From assembly GCF_900108095.1 (NCBI RefSeq), contig NZ_FNWL01000001.1, positions 806,001 to 870,000 of the forward strand: a stretch of DNA of 64,000 bases. The letters run 5' to 3'. Both the position numbers and the translations under genes were made by a program. This DNA is from Natronorubrum sediminis (GTDB taxonomy: Archaea; Halobacteriota; Halobacteria; Halobacteriales; Natrialbaceae). How positions within the stretch are numbered: the stretch's first letter is position 1; every line of letters begins with the position of its first letter. Shown piece after piece: positions 17,346-24,822 of the stretch. Under the pieces are notes generated by a model. It had not been told where the DNA came from and ran no database searches. It saw only the letters and a list, made by a program, of their open reading frames with translations.

Positions 17346-17480
17346 ACCTCTTCCTTCACAGGAGAGCCGATTAAACGCTTCGAAGGGGTCCTCGAGACGC
17401 ACTCACTACGCACGATCGTGTACACAAAACGCTCACTCCGAGCCCACGAGGAACTCCCGGCACGAGAGCGAACCAAACGG

Positions 17481-17490
17481 GTTTTAAACA
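17481..17490 (+). promoter_or_regulatory. TATA box of the L44e translation operon
   Basis: The word gttttaaaca stands about 38 nt before the L44e start in a GC-rich surround. It implies a short 5' leader of roughly 10 nt. Confidence 0.5.
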
Positions 17491-17523
17491 GTGCTGCCCT
17501 ACCCCACGCCAAGTGAATTAACA

Positions 17524-17805
17524 ATGCAGATGCCACGCCGATTCAACACGTACTGCCCGCACTGTAACGAACACCACGAGCACGAAGTCGAGAAGGCCCG
17601 ATCCGGCCGTTCCAGCGGAATGAAATGGGACGCTCGCCGTACGCGACGCAACAGCGCAACGATCGGTAACTCCGGTCGCTTCTCGAAGGTTCCTGGTGGC
17701 GAGAAGCCAACCAAGAAAACCGACCTCAAGTACCGCTGTGGCGAATGTGGCAAGGCCCACCTCCGCGAGGGATGGCGCGCCGGCCGACTCGAGTTCCAGG
17801 AGTGA
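17524..17805 (+). CDS. rpl44e: 50S ribosomal protein L44e
   Basis: A 93-residue zinc-ribbon protein of the large ribosomal subunit. The motif C11-PH-C14 and the C-terminal [10 protein letters not shown] provide four cysteines for zinc, and the basic middle ([20 protein letters not shown]) contacts rRNA near the E site. The start is the ATG giving [14 protein letters not shown]. First gene of a tightly packed translation operon; S27e follows five bases later. Confidence 0.96.
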   Translation: MQMPRRFNTYCPHCNEHHEHEVEKARSGRSSGMKWDARRTRRNSATIGNSGRFSKVPGGEKPTKKTDLKYRCGECGKAHLREGWRAGRLEFQE

Positions 17806-17810
17806 TTCCA

Positions 17811-17984
17811 ATGGCAGGAAATTTCTACAGTGTCCGATGCAGTGACTGCGAGAACGAACAGACCGTCTTCGGCAAAGCCTCCTCGGAGGTCGCCTGTGCC
17901 GTCTGTGGCACGACGCTCGCGCGACCGACCGGCGGCAAAGCCGAGATCGAACACGAGATCTTAGAAACTGTCGAGTCACGATGA
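17811..17984 (+). CDS. rps27e: 30S ribosomal protein S27e
   Basis: A 57-residue C4 zinc-ribbon protein of the small subunit, with C10-SD-C13 and C29-AV-C32. The length is typical of archaeal S27e. Its stop overlaps the aIF2-alpha start by four bases. The order L44e-S27e-aIF2-alpha-Nop10-PAC2 is conserved in Euryarchaeota. Confidence 0.96.
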   Translation: MAGNFYSVRCSDCENEQTVFGKASSEVACAVCGTTLARPTGGKAEIEHEILETVESR

Positions 17985-18781
17985 AATACAGCGGCTGGCC
18001 CGAACCCGGCGAACTCGTCGTCGGTAAGATCGACGAGATCGAAGACTTCGGTGTCTTCGTCGATCTCGAGGAGTATCAGGACAAACGCGGCCTGATTCAC
18101 ATCTCCGAGGTCGCGAGCGGATGGATCAAAAACGTCCGCGACCACGTCCGCGAGGGTCAGATCGTCGTCTGCAAAGTCCTCGACATCGACGAGAGTTCCC
18201 AGCAGATCGATCTCTCGTTGAAAGACGTCAACGACCACCAGCGCTCCGACAAGATTCAGGAGTGGAAAAACGAGCAAAAGGCAGACAACTGGATGGGTAT
18301 CGCCCTCGGCGAGGACGCCGACGACGAGACCTACACCGCAATCGCGAACGAACTGATCGCGGCCCACGGCAGCCTCTACAACGGCTTCAAGCAGGCGGCG
18401 ATCCACGGTGTCGAAGCACTCGAGGACACCGATCTCTCCGACGACGAAATCGACTCGCTCGTCGAGACTGCTCGCGAAAACGTCTCGGTTCCGTACGTCA
18501 ACGTCACCGGCTACGTCGACCTCGAGAACGCCTCGCCAAGTGGCGTCGACGGCATTCGCGAGGCGCTTGCGGCCGCCGAAGGAAACGGCGAGGTCCCCGA
18601 GGAAGTCGACCTCGAGGTGAGCTACGTCGGTGCACCGGAGTATCGAATCAAAGTTCGTGCGCCGAACTACAAGACCGCCGAATCCCACCTCGAGGAGAGC
18701 GCACAGCGAGCGATCACCGCGATCGAAGGTGAAGGTGGCGACGGCGAGTACCACCGCGATCGACGAACCGACGACGAGTAA
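17981..18781 (+). CDS. translation initiation factor aIF2 subunit alpha
   Basis: A 266-residue subunit of the heterotrimeric factor that brings initiator Met-tRNA to the ribosome. An N-terminal S1 domain (residues about 8-82: [20 protein letters not shown] ... [15 protein letters not shown] ... DLSLKDV) is followed by a helical domain and the C-terminal alpha/beta domain ([19 protein letters not shown]). It overlaps S27e by four bases; Nop10 begins three bases after its stop. Confidence 0.96.
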   Translation: MKYSGWPEPGELVVGKIDEIEDFGVFVDLEEYQDKRGLIHISEVASGWIKNVRDHVREGQIVVCKVLDIDESSQQIDLSLKDVNDHQRSDKIQEWKNEQKADNWMGIALGEDADDETYTAIANELIAAHGSLYNGFKQAAIHGVEALEDTDLSDDEIDSLVETARENVSVPYVNVTGYVDLENASPSGVDGIREALAAAEGNGEVPEEVDLEVSYVGAPEYRIKVRAPNYKTAESHLEESAQRAITAIEGEGGDGEYHRDRRTDDE

Positions 18782-18784
18782 GCC

Positions 18785-18964
18785 ATGAAATCGGACATCC
18801 GGGTGTGTTCGGCGTGGCGCGACGCACACGACCGCCCGGTGTACACGCTTTCTGAGACGTGTCCTGACTGTGGGAGCGAGACCGAGAATACCGCGCCTGC
18901 GCCGTTCGATCCGAACGATCCACACGGAGAGTACCGACGCGCTCTTAAACGTCGCCGGCGCTGA
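18785..18964 (+). CDS. nop10: H/ACA ribonucleoprotein protein Nop10
   Basis: A 59-residue protein beginning MKSDIRVC with a zinc-ribbon remnant (C8, CPDCG at 26-30), followed by FDPNDPHGEYRRALKRRRR, the clear archaeal Nop10 pattern. It binds the pseudouridine synthase Cbf5 in H/ACA guide-RNA particles that modify rRNA. It starts three bases after aIF2-alpha and ends six bases before PAC2, within the operon. Confidence 0.95.
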   Translation: MKSDIRVCSAWRDAHDRPVYTLSETCPDCGSETENTAPAPFDPNDPHGEYRRALKRRRR

Positions 18965-18970
18965 TACGGT

Positions 18971-19747
18971 ATGGACGAACTCGAGATCGATGCAGTCGCC
19001 GAGGCCGACCTCACCGACCCTGTCCTCGTCGAGGGACTGCCGGGCGTCGGACACGTCGGGAGTCTCGCCGTCGAACACCTGCTCGAAGAACTCGAGGGCG
19101 ACAGTACGCTCGTCCGCCGAGTGTACTCCGAAGAGTTTCCACCGCAGGTGAGTCTCGAGGACGGCGTTGCCGAACTCACCTGTGCGGAACTACACGCCGT
19201 CTCGGTTCCCGACGGCAGGGATTTACTCGTTTTGACCGGCGATCACCAGGCCCAGACGAACGAGGGCCACTACACGTTGACTAACGCGTTTCTCGATATC
19301 GCCGAGGAGTTCGGCGTGAGCGAGGTGTACGCACTCGGCGGTGTTCCGACTGGCGAACTCATCGACGAGTACGCCGTCATCGGCGCCGTTAGCGACGAGT
19401 CGCTGCTCGAGGAACTCGAGGACGCCGGTGTCGAGTTTCGCGAGGACGAACCCGCTGGTGGGATCGTCGGCGTGTCGGGACTCTTACTCGGATTGGGCGA
19501 GCGCCGCGGATTCGACGCGGCCTGTCTGATGGGCGAAACCAGTGGCTATCTCGTCGATCCGAAGAGTGCACGCGCAGTGCTCGAGGTACTCGAGGAACTC
19601 CTCGAGTTCGATCTCGAGTACGACTCGCTCGACGAGCGCGCAGACGAGATGGAGGACGTGATCGGCAAGATTCAGGAGATGGAACAACAACAGCAACAAC
19701 AGCAGATGGACGTGCCGACCGACGAGGATCTTCGGTACATCGGTTGA
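18971..19747 (+). CDS. PAC2 family proteasome assembly chaperone-like protein
   Basis: A 258-residue PAC2-family protein (VLVEGLPGVGHVGSLAVEHLLEEL at the N-terminus, LTGDHQAQTNEGHY and EVYALGGVPTGE in the middle, ASGLLLGLGERRGFDAACLMGETSG-like end). Archaeal members resemble eukaryotic 20S assembly chaperones. A C-terminal coiled segment contains a run of seven Gln in a row near residue 240, encoded by CAA/CAG repeats. Last gene of the translation operon. Its 3' end is overlapped antisense by the readthrough tail of the neighbouring amidohydrolase frame. Confidence 0.88.
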   Translation: MDELEIDAVAEADLTDPVLVEGLPGVGHVGSLAVEHLLEELEGDSTLVRRVYSEEFPPQVSLEDGVAELTCAELHAVSVPDGRDLLVLTGDHQAQTNEGHYTLTNAFLDIAEEFGVSEVYALGGVPTGELIDEYAVIGAVSDESLLEELEDAGVEFREDEPAGGIVGVSGLLLGLGERRGFDAACLMGETSGYLVDPKSARAVLEVLEELLEFDLEYDSLDERADEMEDVIGKIQEMEQQQQQQQMDVPTDEDLRYIG

Positions 19748-20689
19748 TCGGGCGTCCACGGTCGATTTTTTGAGAGTACTCTCGTCGGTTCGACAGCGGT
19801 GAGCTCGTCCAGTGCGTGTCCCACTCGTGAGAAGGGAGTCTGCTAACTGAGAGGGGTGCCTGCTACCGTTCCCCGCTGGAGACAGGGCCTCGAACACGCG
19901 ACAGGCGTTCTTCGAAAAGACACGCCAGAGTTTGTCCTCGGAGACGTCGAGCGTCAGGATTTCCATCACGGCGACGTTTGGGTGACGGGCTGGAACGCCG
20001 CTGCCGAAGAGCACGCGATCCGGGTGTTCGAGTAGCGCGCGCTCGAGAACCTCGCGATACTGGACGAAACTCGTCTCGACGTAGCACTCGTCGTAGCGCT
20101 CGAGTAACGTTATCATCTCGTGCATGCGCGGGCGCTCGAGGGGGTAGCCGCCGAAGTGTGCGACGACGACGGGAAACGATCGCTCGAGGAGGGTGGCTTC
20201 GAGGTGAGCGGGACGAACGTCACCATTGCCGCAGACGAGAACGGGGAGTCCGACCGTTTCGAGCGTCTCGAGGACGGCTTCGTCGGGGTAGTCGTCAACG
20301 CTGGGATCGATGACGAAGCCGTGGAATCGGTCGTCGTAGGCGTACTTTTCGATATCGTCCGGAGTCGTGTGATACGGGTTTGGGCTACTGACGGCGTTTC
20401 GGAGTCGTCCGGTCGAGGAGGTTCCTGGTCGTCGTGTTCCGTTGATTCGAGCGAGTGCGATAAACGGCCGGTCGACGCTGTGGCGGGCGACGCCGTTGTT
20501 CGCACCGACGTAACTCGTGTCGGCACTCGCCGGCGGAAAGACGACCGATCTGGTGATTCCCGCTTGGTGCATCTCTCGCTCGAGTCGATCCGGGGTACTC
20601 GTGAAGTCCCTTCCGCCGGGAGACGCCCCATCCGGTGGCAGTCCCGCATAGACGTCGACGACGCGAAATCCGTGTTCGAGTTCCAGCAT
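19484..20689 (-). CDS. amidohydrolase family protein with an aberrant C-terminal readthrough
   Basis: The first 270 or so residues are a TIM-barrel amidohydrolase (amidohydrolase 2 type: VVDVYAGLPPDG start, FHGFVIDPSVDDY, VVVAHFGGYPLERPRM, YVETSFVQY, RVLFGSGVPARHPNVAVMEIL, FSKNACRVFEAL). Normal members end soon after the NACRVF word. Here the frame continues for over 120 low-complexity residues antisense to PAC2 (including a poly-Leu opposite the poly-Gln). A single-base loss near 19884-19890 would explain it, since the alternative frame stops at 19863-19865. The DNA coordinates given are those of the open frame; the functional protein probably ends near 19865. The expected first HxH is not obvious, so activity is uncertain. 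Confidence 0.65.
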   Translation of the reverse strand: MLELEHGFRVVDVYAGLPPDGASPGGRDFTSTPDRLEREMHQAGITRSVVFPPASADTSYVGANNGVARHSVDRPFIALARINGTRRPGTSSTGRLRNAVSSPNPYHTTPDDIEKYAYDDRFHGFVIDPSVDDYPDEAVLETLETVGLPVLVCGNGDVRPAHLEATLLERSFPVVVAHFGGYPLERPRMHEMITLLERYDECYVETSFVQYREVLERALLEHPDRVLFGSGVPARHPNVAVMEILTLDVSEDKLWRVFSKNACRVFEALSPAGNGSRHPSQLADSLLTSGTRTGRAHRCRTDESTLKKSTVDARSTDVPKILVGRHVHLLLLLLLFHLLNLADHVLHLVCALVERVVLEIELEEFLEYLEHCACTLRIDEIATGFAHQTGRVESAALAQSE

Positions 20690-20812
20690 CCCTGCCGGGA
20701 CTTTCTAGCCGACCCATATTTTGCTACCGGCCACGAGGGACTCGAGTGGCGACGACTCGCGGCGTTGAGTCGAGCGAGCAATCGCCAGACGGGAGGGGTT
20801 CTGGAGCGTAAT

Positions 20813-20820
20813 ATTTATAT
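20813..20820 (+). promoter_or_regulatory. TATA box of the thermosome gene
   Basis: The AT-rich word atttatat, preceded by the BRE-like gcgtaat, lies about 40 nt before the thermosome ATG and predicts a leader of roughly 14 nt. Strong, heat-inducible promoters of haloarchaeal chaperonin genes have this form. Confidence 0.6.
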
Positions 20821-20856
20821 AGAAGTGCTGACGACATAGTTAGTGAGGATTCAATT

Positions 20857-22434
20857 ATGGCACAACAGCGACGCATGGGCGGACAGCCGATGTTTATCAT
20901 GAGCGAGGATAGTCAGCGAACGCAGGGTCGCGATGCCCAGTCGTCGAATATCATGGCCGGGAAGGCCGTGGCGGAAGCGGTACGGACGACACTCGGCCCC
21001 CGTGGGATGGACAAGATGCTCGTCGACTCCGGTGGAGAGGTCGTCATCACCAACGACGGAGCGACGATTCTCAACGAGATGGACATCGAACACCCTGCAG
21101 CCCAGATGATCGTCGAAGTCGCCGATTCCCAAGAGGAAGAAGTCGGGGACGGAACGACGACGGCTGCGGTCGTCGCCGGGAACCTCCTCGGTGAAGCCGA
21201 AGACCTCATCGAACAGGACGTTCACGCGACGACGATCGTCGAAGGCTATCACGAGGCGTCCGAAATCGCACTCGAGGCAATCGCCGAGCAGGTCAACGAG
21301 GACGGCGTCGACGACGACGTGCTCAAACAAGTCGCCGAGTCGAGCATGACCGGCAAGGGCACCGGCGGCCTCACTGCAGCGTCGCTGGCCGAAACGGTCG
21401 TCGAAGCGATTCGCCACGTCGAAACCGACGCGGCAGTCGCCCGCGACAACGTCGCCGTTCACACCCAGGTCGGAGCCTCCTCGAACGCGACGGAGCTCGT
21501 TCCCGGAATCGTCTTCGACGAGGAGCCTGCCCACGACGGCATGCCTGCGGAGATCGAAGATGCCTCGATTGCCGTGCTCGACGTCGAACTCGGCGTCCGT
21601 ACGGGAGAGCTCGATGCCGAGTACGCTATCGACTCCATCGACCAGCTCAACACGGCGATCGACGCCGAGGAGAGCGAGGTCCGTGGCTACGCGGAAACGG
21701 TCGCCGAAAGCGGTGCTGACGTCGTCATCACGACCGACGACGTCGACGACCGCGTCAGTTCCTATCTCGCGAGCGAGGGCATCTTGCTCTTCGAAAACAT
21801 CGGTAGCAGCGACGCGAAAGACGTCGTCTCCGCGACCGGTGCGACGCGAGTCGGTGCGCTCGACGACCTCGAGGAGTCCGACTTCGGCGAGGCAGACCGA
21901 GTTCGCTCGGCGAACTACGGCGACAACGACCTCGCGTTCATCGAAGGCGGCGCGGCCGCAGAGACCGTCACGGTCTTCGTCCGCGGTGGGACAGAACATG
22001 TCGTCGACGAACTCGAGCGAGCGATCGGTGACGCACTGGACGTCGTCGCGACGGCGCTCGATTCCGGCGAAGTCGTTCCCGGTGCCGGTGCGACTGAGAT
22101 CGCCATCGCGGACAAGATCCGTCAGGAGGCAGCGGGTATCGAAGGCCGCAAACAACTCGCCGTGACGGCCTTCGCCGACGCCCTCGATATCGTCCCCCGA
22201 ACGCTCGCGGCGAACACCGGCCAGGACCCAATCGACGCGCTCGTGGACCTTCGTTCCGCCCACGAGTCCGAGGGTCGCGCAGGCCTGATTACCGACGGCG
22301 AGGACGTCACCATCGACGACCCGCTCGAGTACGGCGTTGTCGACCCGGCAGACGTCAAGCGTGAAGCTGTCGAGAGTGCGACCGAAGCCGCAACGATGAT
22401 TGTCCGCATCGACGACGTCATCGCCGCCGAATAA
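20857..22434 (+). CDS. thermosome (group II chaperonin) subunit
   Basis: A 525-residue CCT/thermosome subunit that folds proteins in an ATP-driven double ring. Equatorial motifs are clear: [34 protein letters not shown] near residue 97, and [14 protein letters not shown] in the C-terminal equatorial half. The usual Gly-Met-rich tail is absent; the protein ends [10 protein letters not shown], like the third chaperonin paralogue of Haloferax. Other subunits would have to be encoded elsewhere. It is monocistronic with a strong TATA box. Confidence 0.95.
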   Translation: MAQQRRMGGQPMFIMSEDSQRTQGRDAQSSNIMAGKAVAEAVRTTLGPRGMDKMLVDSGGEVVITNDGATILNEMDIEHPAAQMIVEVADSQEEEVGDGTTTAAVVAGNLLGEAEDLIEQDVHATTIVEGYHEASEIALEAIAEQVNEDGVDDDVLKQVAESSMTGKGTGGLTAASLAETVVEAIRHVETDAAVARDNVAVHTQVGASSNATELVPGIVFDEEPAHDGMPAEIEDASIAVLDVELGVRTGELDAEYAIDSIDQLNTAIDAEESEVRGYAETVAESGADVVITTDDVDDRVSSYLASEGILLFENIGSSDAKDVVSATGATRVGALDDLEESDFGEADRVRSANYGDNDLAFIEGGAAAETVTVFVRGGTEHVVDELERAIGDALDVVATALDSGEVVPGAGATEIAIADKIRQEAAGIEGRKQLAVTAFADALDIVPRTLAANTGQDPIDALVDLRSAHESEGRAGLITDGEDVTIDDPLEYGVVDPADVKREAVESATEAATMIVRIDDVIAAE

Positions 22435-22566
22435 CGACGCCGAGTCAGTTTTCTACCGTTTTTCTGCGCGGTAACGTCGAAGCACACCGATAATCGATCA
22501 GTCAGTAATCGTACACGGTACAAGATATTTCAACAGAAAGGAGTTACCTGCAGCCAATAATGTTAA

Positions 22567-22576
22567 GTGTTAACAC
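22567..22576. promoter_or_regulatory. palindrome before the HalOD1 gene
   Basis: gtgttaacac is a perfect 10-bp palindrome centred about 25 nt before the HalOD1 ATG, where a leaderless promoter would bind TBP. It could be an operator; no regulator is evident. Confidence 0.25.
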
Positions 22577-22596
22577 ACATAATTGTATCCTGTATC

Positions 22597-22977
22597 ATGT
22601 CCAAAACCACTCGAGATCGCCTGACGCAGGTCAACGAACAGACCGGGCGTCCGGTGTACTACGACGACAGTCGGGGGACGTATCACGTCTGGTGCCAGAC
22701 CAGTGATTACGAACCAGTAAGTACAGCGCTCGTTCTCGCCGTCTCGTCGATACTCGGTGTCGAAACCGAGGATCTCGAGTCGCTCTCGAGACGGGTTGAT
22801 CCAGACGCGTTGAACGGTCTCGTGAGCCACTGGGACGAAATTGACCCGCGTACATCGAGTGGATCGGTTGGCTTTCGGTACGCGTCGTGTCGAATTACCG
22901 TCTACGCCGATGGCGAGATCGTCATCGACCCCGATCATCACCTGCGCGAACGACGGTCGGCGTCGAGCATCGGATAA
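22597..22977 (+). CDS. HalOD1 output domain protein
   Basis: A 126-residue protein with the haloarchaeal HalOD1 domain (STALVLAVSSILGVETEDLESLSRRVDPDALNGLV ... GSVGFRYASCRITVYADGEI). These stand-alone domains are thought to be outputs of bacterio-opsin-type or signal-transduction regulators, but their biochemical role is not established. I chose the ATG of MSKTTRD rather than the GTG/ATG frame upstream. Monocistronic. Confidence 0.85.
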   Translation: MSKTTRDRLTQVNEQTGRPVYYDDSRGTYHVWCQTSDYEPVSTALVLAVSSILGVETEDLESLSRRVDPDALNGLVSHWDEIDPRTSSGSVGFRYASCRITVYADGEIVIDPDHHLRERRSASSIG

Positions 22978-23015
22978 GGACGATCCGGTCCCGGAGCGGC
23001 GCTTTCGGTTCCGTC

Positions 23016-23912
23016 TCAGTCGTCTTCAGTCGTCTCGAGCGTCACCTGCTTCCCACCCTCGAGGCCGAACGCCTCGTCGCCACGGCCCTGATTTACGTCG
23101 AGTTCGACGTAGCCGTGGCTGCCGACGGTCGCGAGTCGCTCACCGACCGGAACGGATGCGAACGTCTCGCCGACAGGGACGACCTCGTCGTTTACGCTCA
23201 CGTGGTCACACCCTGTGAGAAATCCGCCGGGAACGTTCGTGATCGCGTTCCCAAAGTCGTCGACGGCCAGCACTTCACCCGCCGCGCGTTCGTCCTCGAG
23301 CGTCGGTTCTGGAAGACGACAGTCGACGGGGTCGTCGACGAGCGGTGTGAGCCACTCGAGGTCGGCGACTCCCTCGAGTCCAGTTTCGTGGACCTCGCCC
23401 GCGGCGGGGGCAAAGACGTCCCGGCCGTGGAAGGTCGCACTGGCAGGACCGTCGGGGCGGCCAGTATCGTCCTCGCTCGGGCAGAGTGCCGTCGCGTCCG
23501 GACCGTTCGCAATCGTGCCGGTATTGGTTCCGGCAGGCTCGGCCGACTCGAGGGCGGATTCGTCGATCACGTAGCACTCGTAGTCGACGTCGGTGTCTCC
23601 GTCACGACCGCTATCGGCGAGTCGTCGTGTGGCTGGCAAGAGTACGCCGTTGTCGGGACCGACGAGGAGGTGTTCGCCAGCACGGACGACGATCGCCCGT
23701 CGATCGGTTCCAACGCCGGGGTCGACGACCACGAGGTGTGTCGCTGGCGGAAAGTAGGGGAGCACTTCTCGAAGCCAGAAGGCACTCGCTCGCACGTCCT
23801 GTCGCGGAAAGTCGTGTGCGACGTCGACCAATCGGGCATCCGTTCGTCGGGCCAGGACGCCTTTCATCGCCGCGGGGTACGGCGTCCCAAAATCCGATGC
23901 GAGCGTGATCAT
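23016..23912 (-). CDS. SAM hydroxide adenosyltransferase (DUF62 family)
   Basis: A 298-residue DUF62 protein. These enzymes split S-adenosylmethionine with hydroxide into adenosine and methionine and are related to fluorinase/chlorinase. The start MITLASDFGTPYPAAMKG contains the conserved Asp of the active site; VDPGVGTDRRAIVVRAGEHLLVGPDNGVL is the other signature; the C-terminal barrel includes DDFGNAITNVPGG. An upstream ATG would add 15 residues. It is followed leftward by no partner; NadM is upstream on the same strand with 127 nt between. Confidence 0.88.
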   Translation of the reverse strand: MITLASDFGTPYPAAMKGVLARRTDARLVDVAHDFPRQDVRASAFWLREVLPYFPPATHLVVVDPGVGTDRRAIVVRAGEHLLVGPDNGVLLPATRRLADSGRDGDTDVDYECYVIDESALESAEPAGTNTGTIANGPDATALCPSEDDTGRPDGPASATFHGRDVFAPAAGEVHETGLEGVADLEWLTPLVDDPVDCRLPEPTLEDERAAGEVLAVDDFGNAITNVPGGFLTGCDHVSVNDEVVPVGETFASVPVGERLATVGSHGYVELDVNQGRGDEAFGLEGGKQVTLETTEDD

Positions 23913-24038
23913 AGCCGACGGTATGAGGCGGTCACAGAAATGAAATACGCTCGCCAATCGACGTATTTCGGCCGCTGATCGTTTGAGTCGTGGGCGTCCA
24001 CCGCTCGAGATTCCTTCGCCTTCAGGTGGAGTGGAATA

Positions 24039-24557
24039 TCAAGCGCCGTTCGAGTCCGAATCGCTGATCATCTGGAGGCGTTCGATCCCGTTCATCTCGT
24101 CGACGACGTCGACGACGGCTTCGGGGACGAGCGTCTTCCAGTCACCGTCGTTGATCATCCGTTCACGGACCTCAGTCCCCTCTAAGACCTCGCGATTGAA
24201 CATCGGTGATTGTCGGATTTCGATGCCGGCCTCGCGAAAGAGTTGGATGACGAGTGGATTGTTCGAGTAGGCGACGTCGAAGTCCGGGCTCATACTCTGG
24301 ACGTGGCTCACCCAGACCGAATTCCGCTCGAGGTCCTCGATTGGGACGGCGTAGGTGACGAGGTCGAACTCGACCAGTGACTTCGTGATCATCATGATCC
24401 GTTCGCCGGCCGTGAACGGGTTTCGGACCGTGTGCGAGTCGTCGGCGCTGCCGATCCCGAGGACGAGTTCGTCGACGTCCTCGGCAATTTGCTCGATCAT
24501 ACTGAGGTGGCCGTTGTGGAACGGCTGGAAACGCCCGATGTAAAACCCCCTGCTCAT
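24039..24557 (-). CDS. nadM: nicotinamide-nucleotide adenylyltransferase
   Basis: A 172-residue archaeal-type NMN adenylyltransferase: GRFQPFHNGHLS carries the nucleotidyl-transferase HxGH (H14-N-G-H17), and the TVRNPFTAGERIMMI, PIEDLERNSVWVSHV and SPMFNREVLEGTEVR blocks match the family. It joins ATP and NMN (or NaMN) to the dinucleotide; NadE at the left end of the window completes the pathway. A short acidic tail ends the protein. Confidence 0.93.
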   Translation of the reverse strand: MSRGFYIGRFQPFHNGHLSMIEQIAEDVDELVLGIGSADDSHTVRNPFTAGERIMMITKSLVEFDLVTYAVPIEDLERNSVWVSHVQSMSPDFDVAYSNNPLVIQLFREAGIEIRQSPMFNREVLEGTEVRERMINDGDWKTLVPEAVVDVVDEMNGIERLQMISDSDSNGA

Positions 24558-24822
24558 GCGGGAAATTCCTCGGGCGGTATGCTTAAGCGTGGCGAGTTTC
24601 CCAACAGTTGCGAGCGACTAAAGCGAGTTACACGTGTAGAATAGTTCAGTGTGTTATCACTGCACATAAGTTGGAGATCTCATCGCTGAATCGAACCGAC
24701 GGGAAACGCTGACCCGGGTTTATAGCAGTCGAGTCCCCGTATATCTGGAGTTTTTGCTATCCGCCGCATGGAGAAAGTATATCAGTGCCAGTCCCTTCGA
24801 ATCAGGTACTGAACAGAGTTCT
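24558..24822. other. divergent promoter region of nadM and lonB
   Basis: This 265-base gap holds AT words tttatag (24719-24725), atatc (24741-24745) and agtatatcag (24776-24785). The last stands about 43 nt before the LonB ATG and is the best candidate for its TATA box. The cttaag word near 24580 could serve nadM on the minus strand. Confidence 0.4.

Noticed and set aside
16782-17516. 244-codon plus-strand frame upstream of L44e
   Set aside because: Second half is antisense to the HAH_0734-family gene, first half is Arg-rich without any motif, and it would overlap the L44e promoter.
20851-22263. 470-codon minus-strand frame opposite the thermosome gene
   Set aside because: Shadow of the chaperonin gene; it starts and ends with it and shows no family features.
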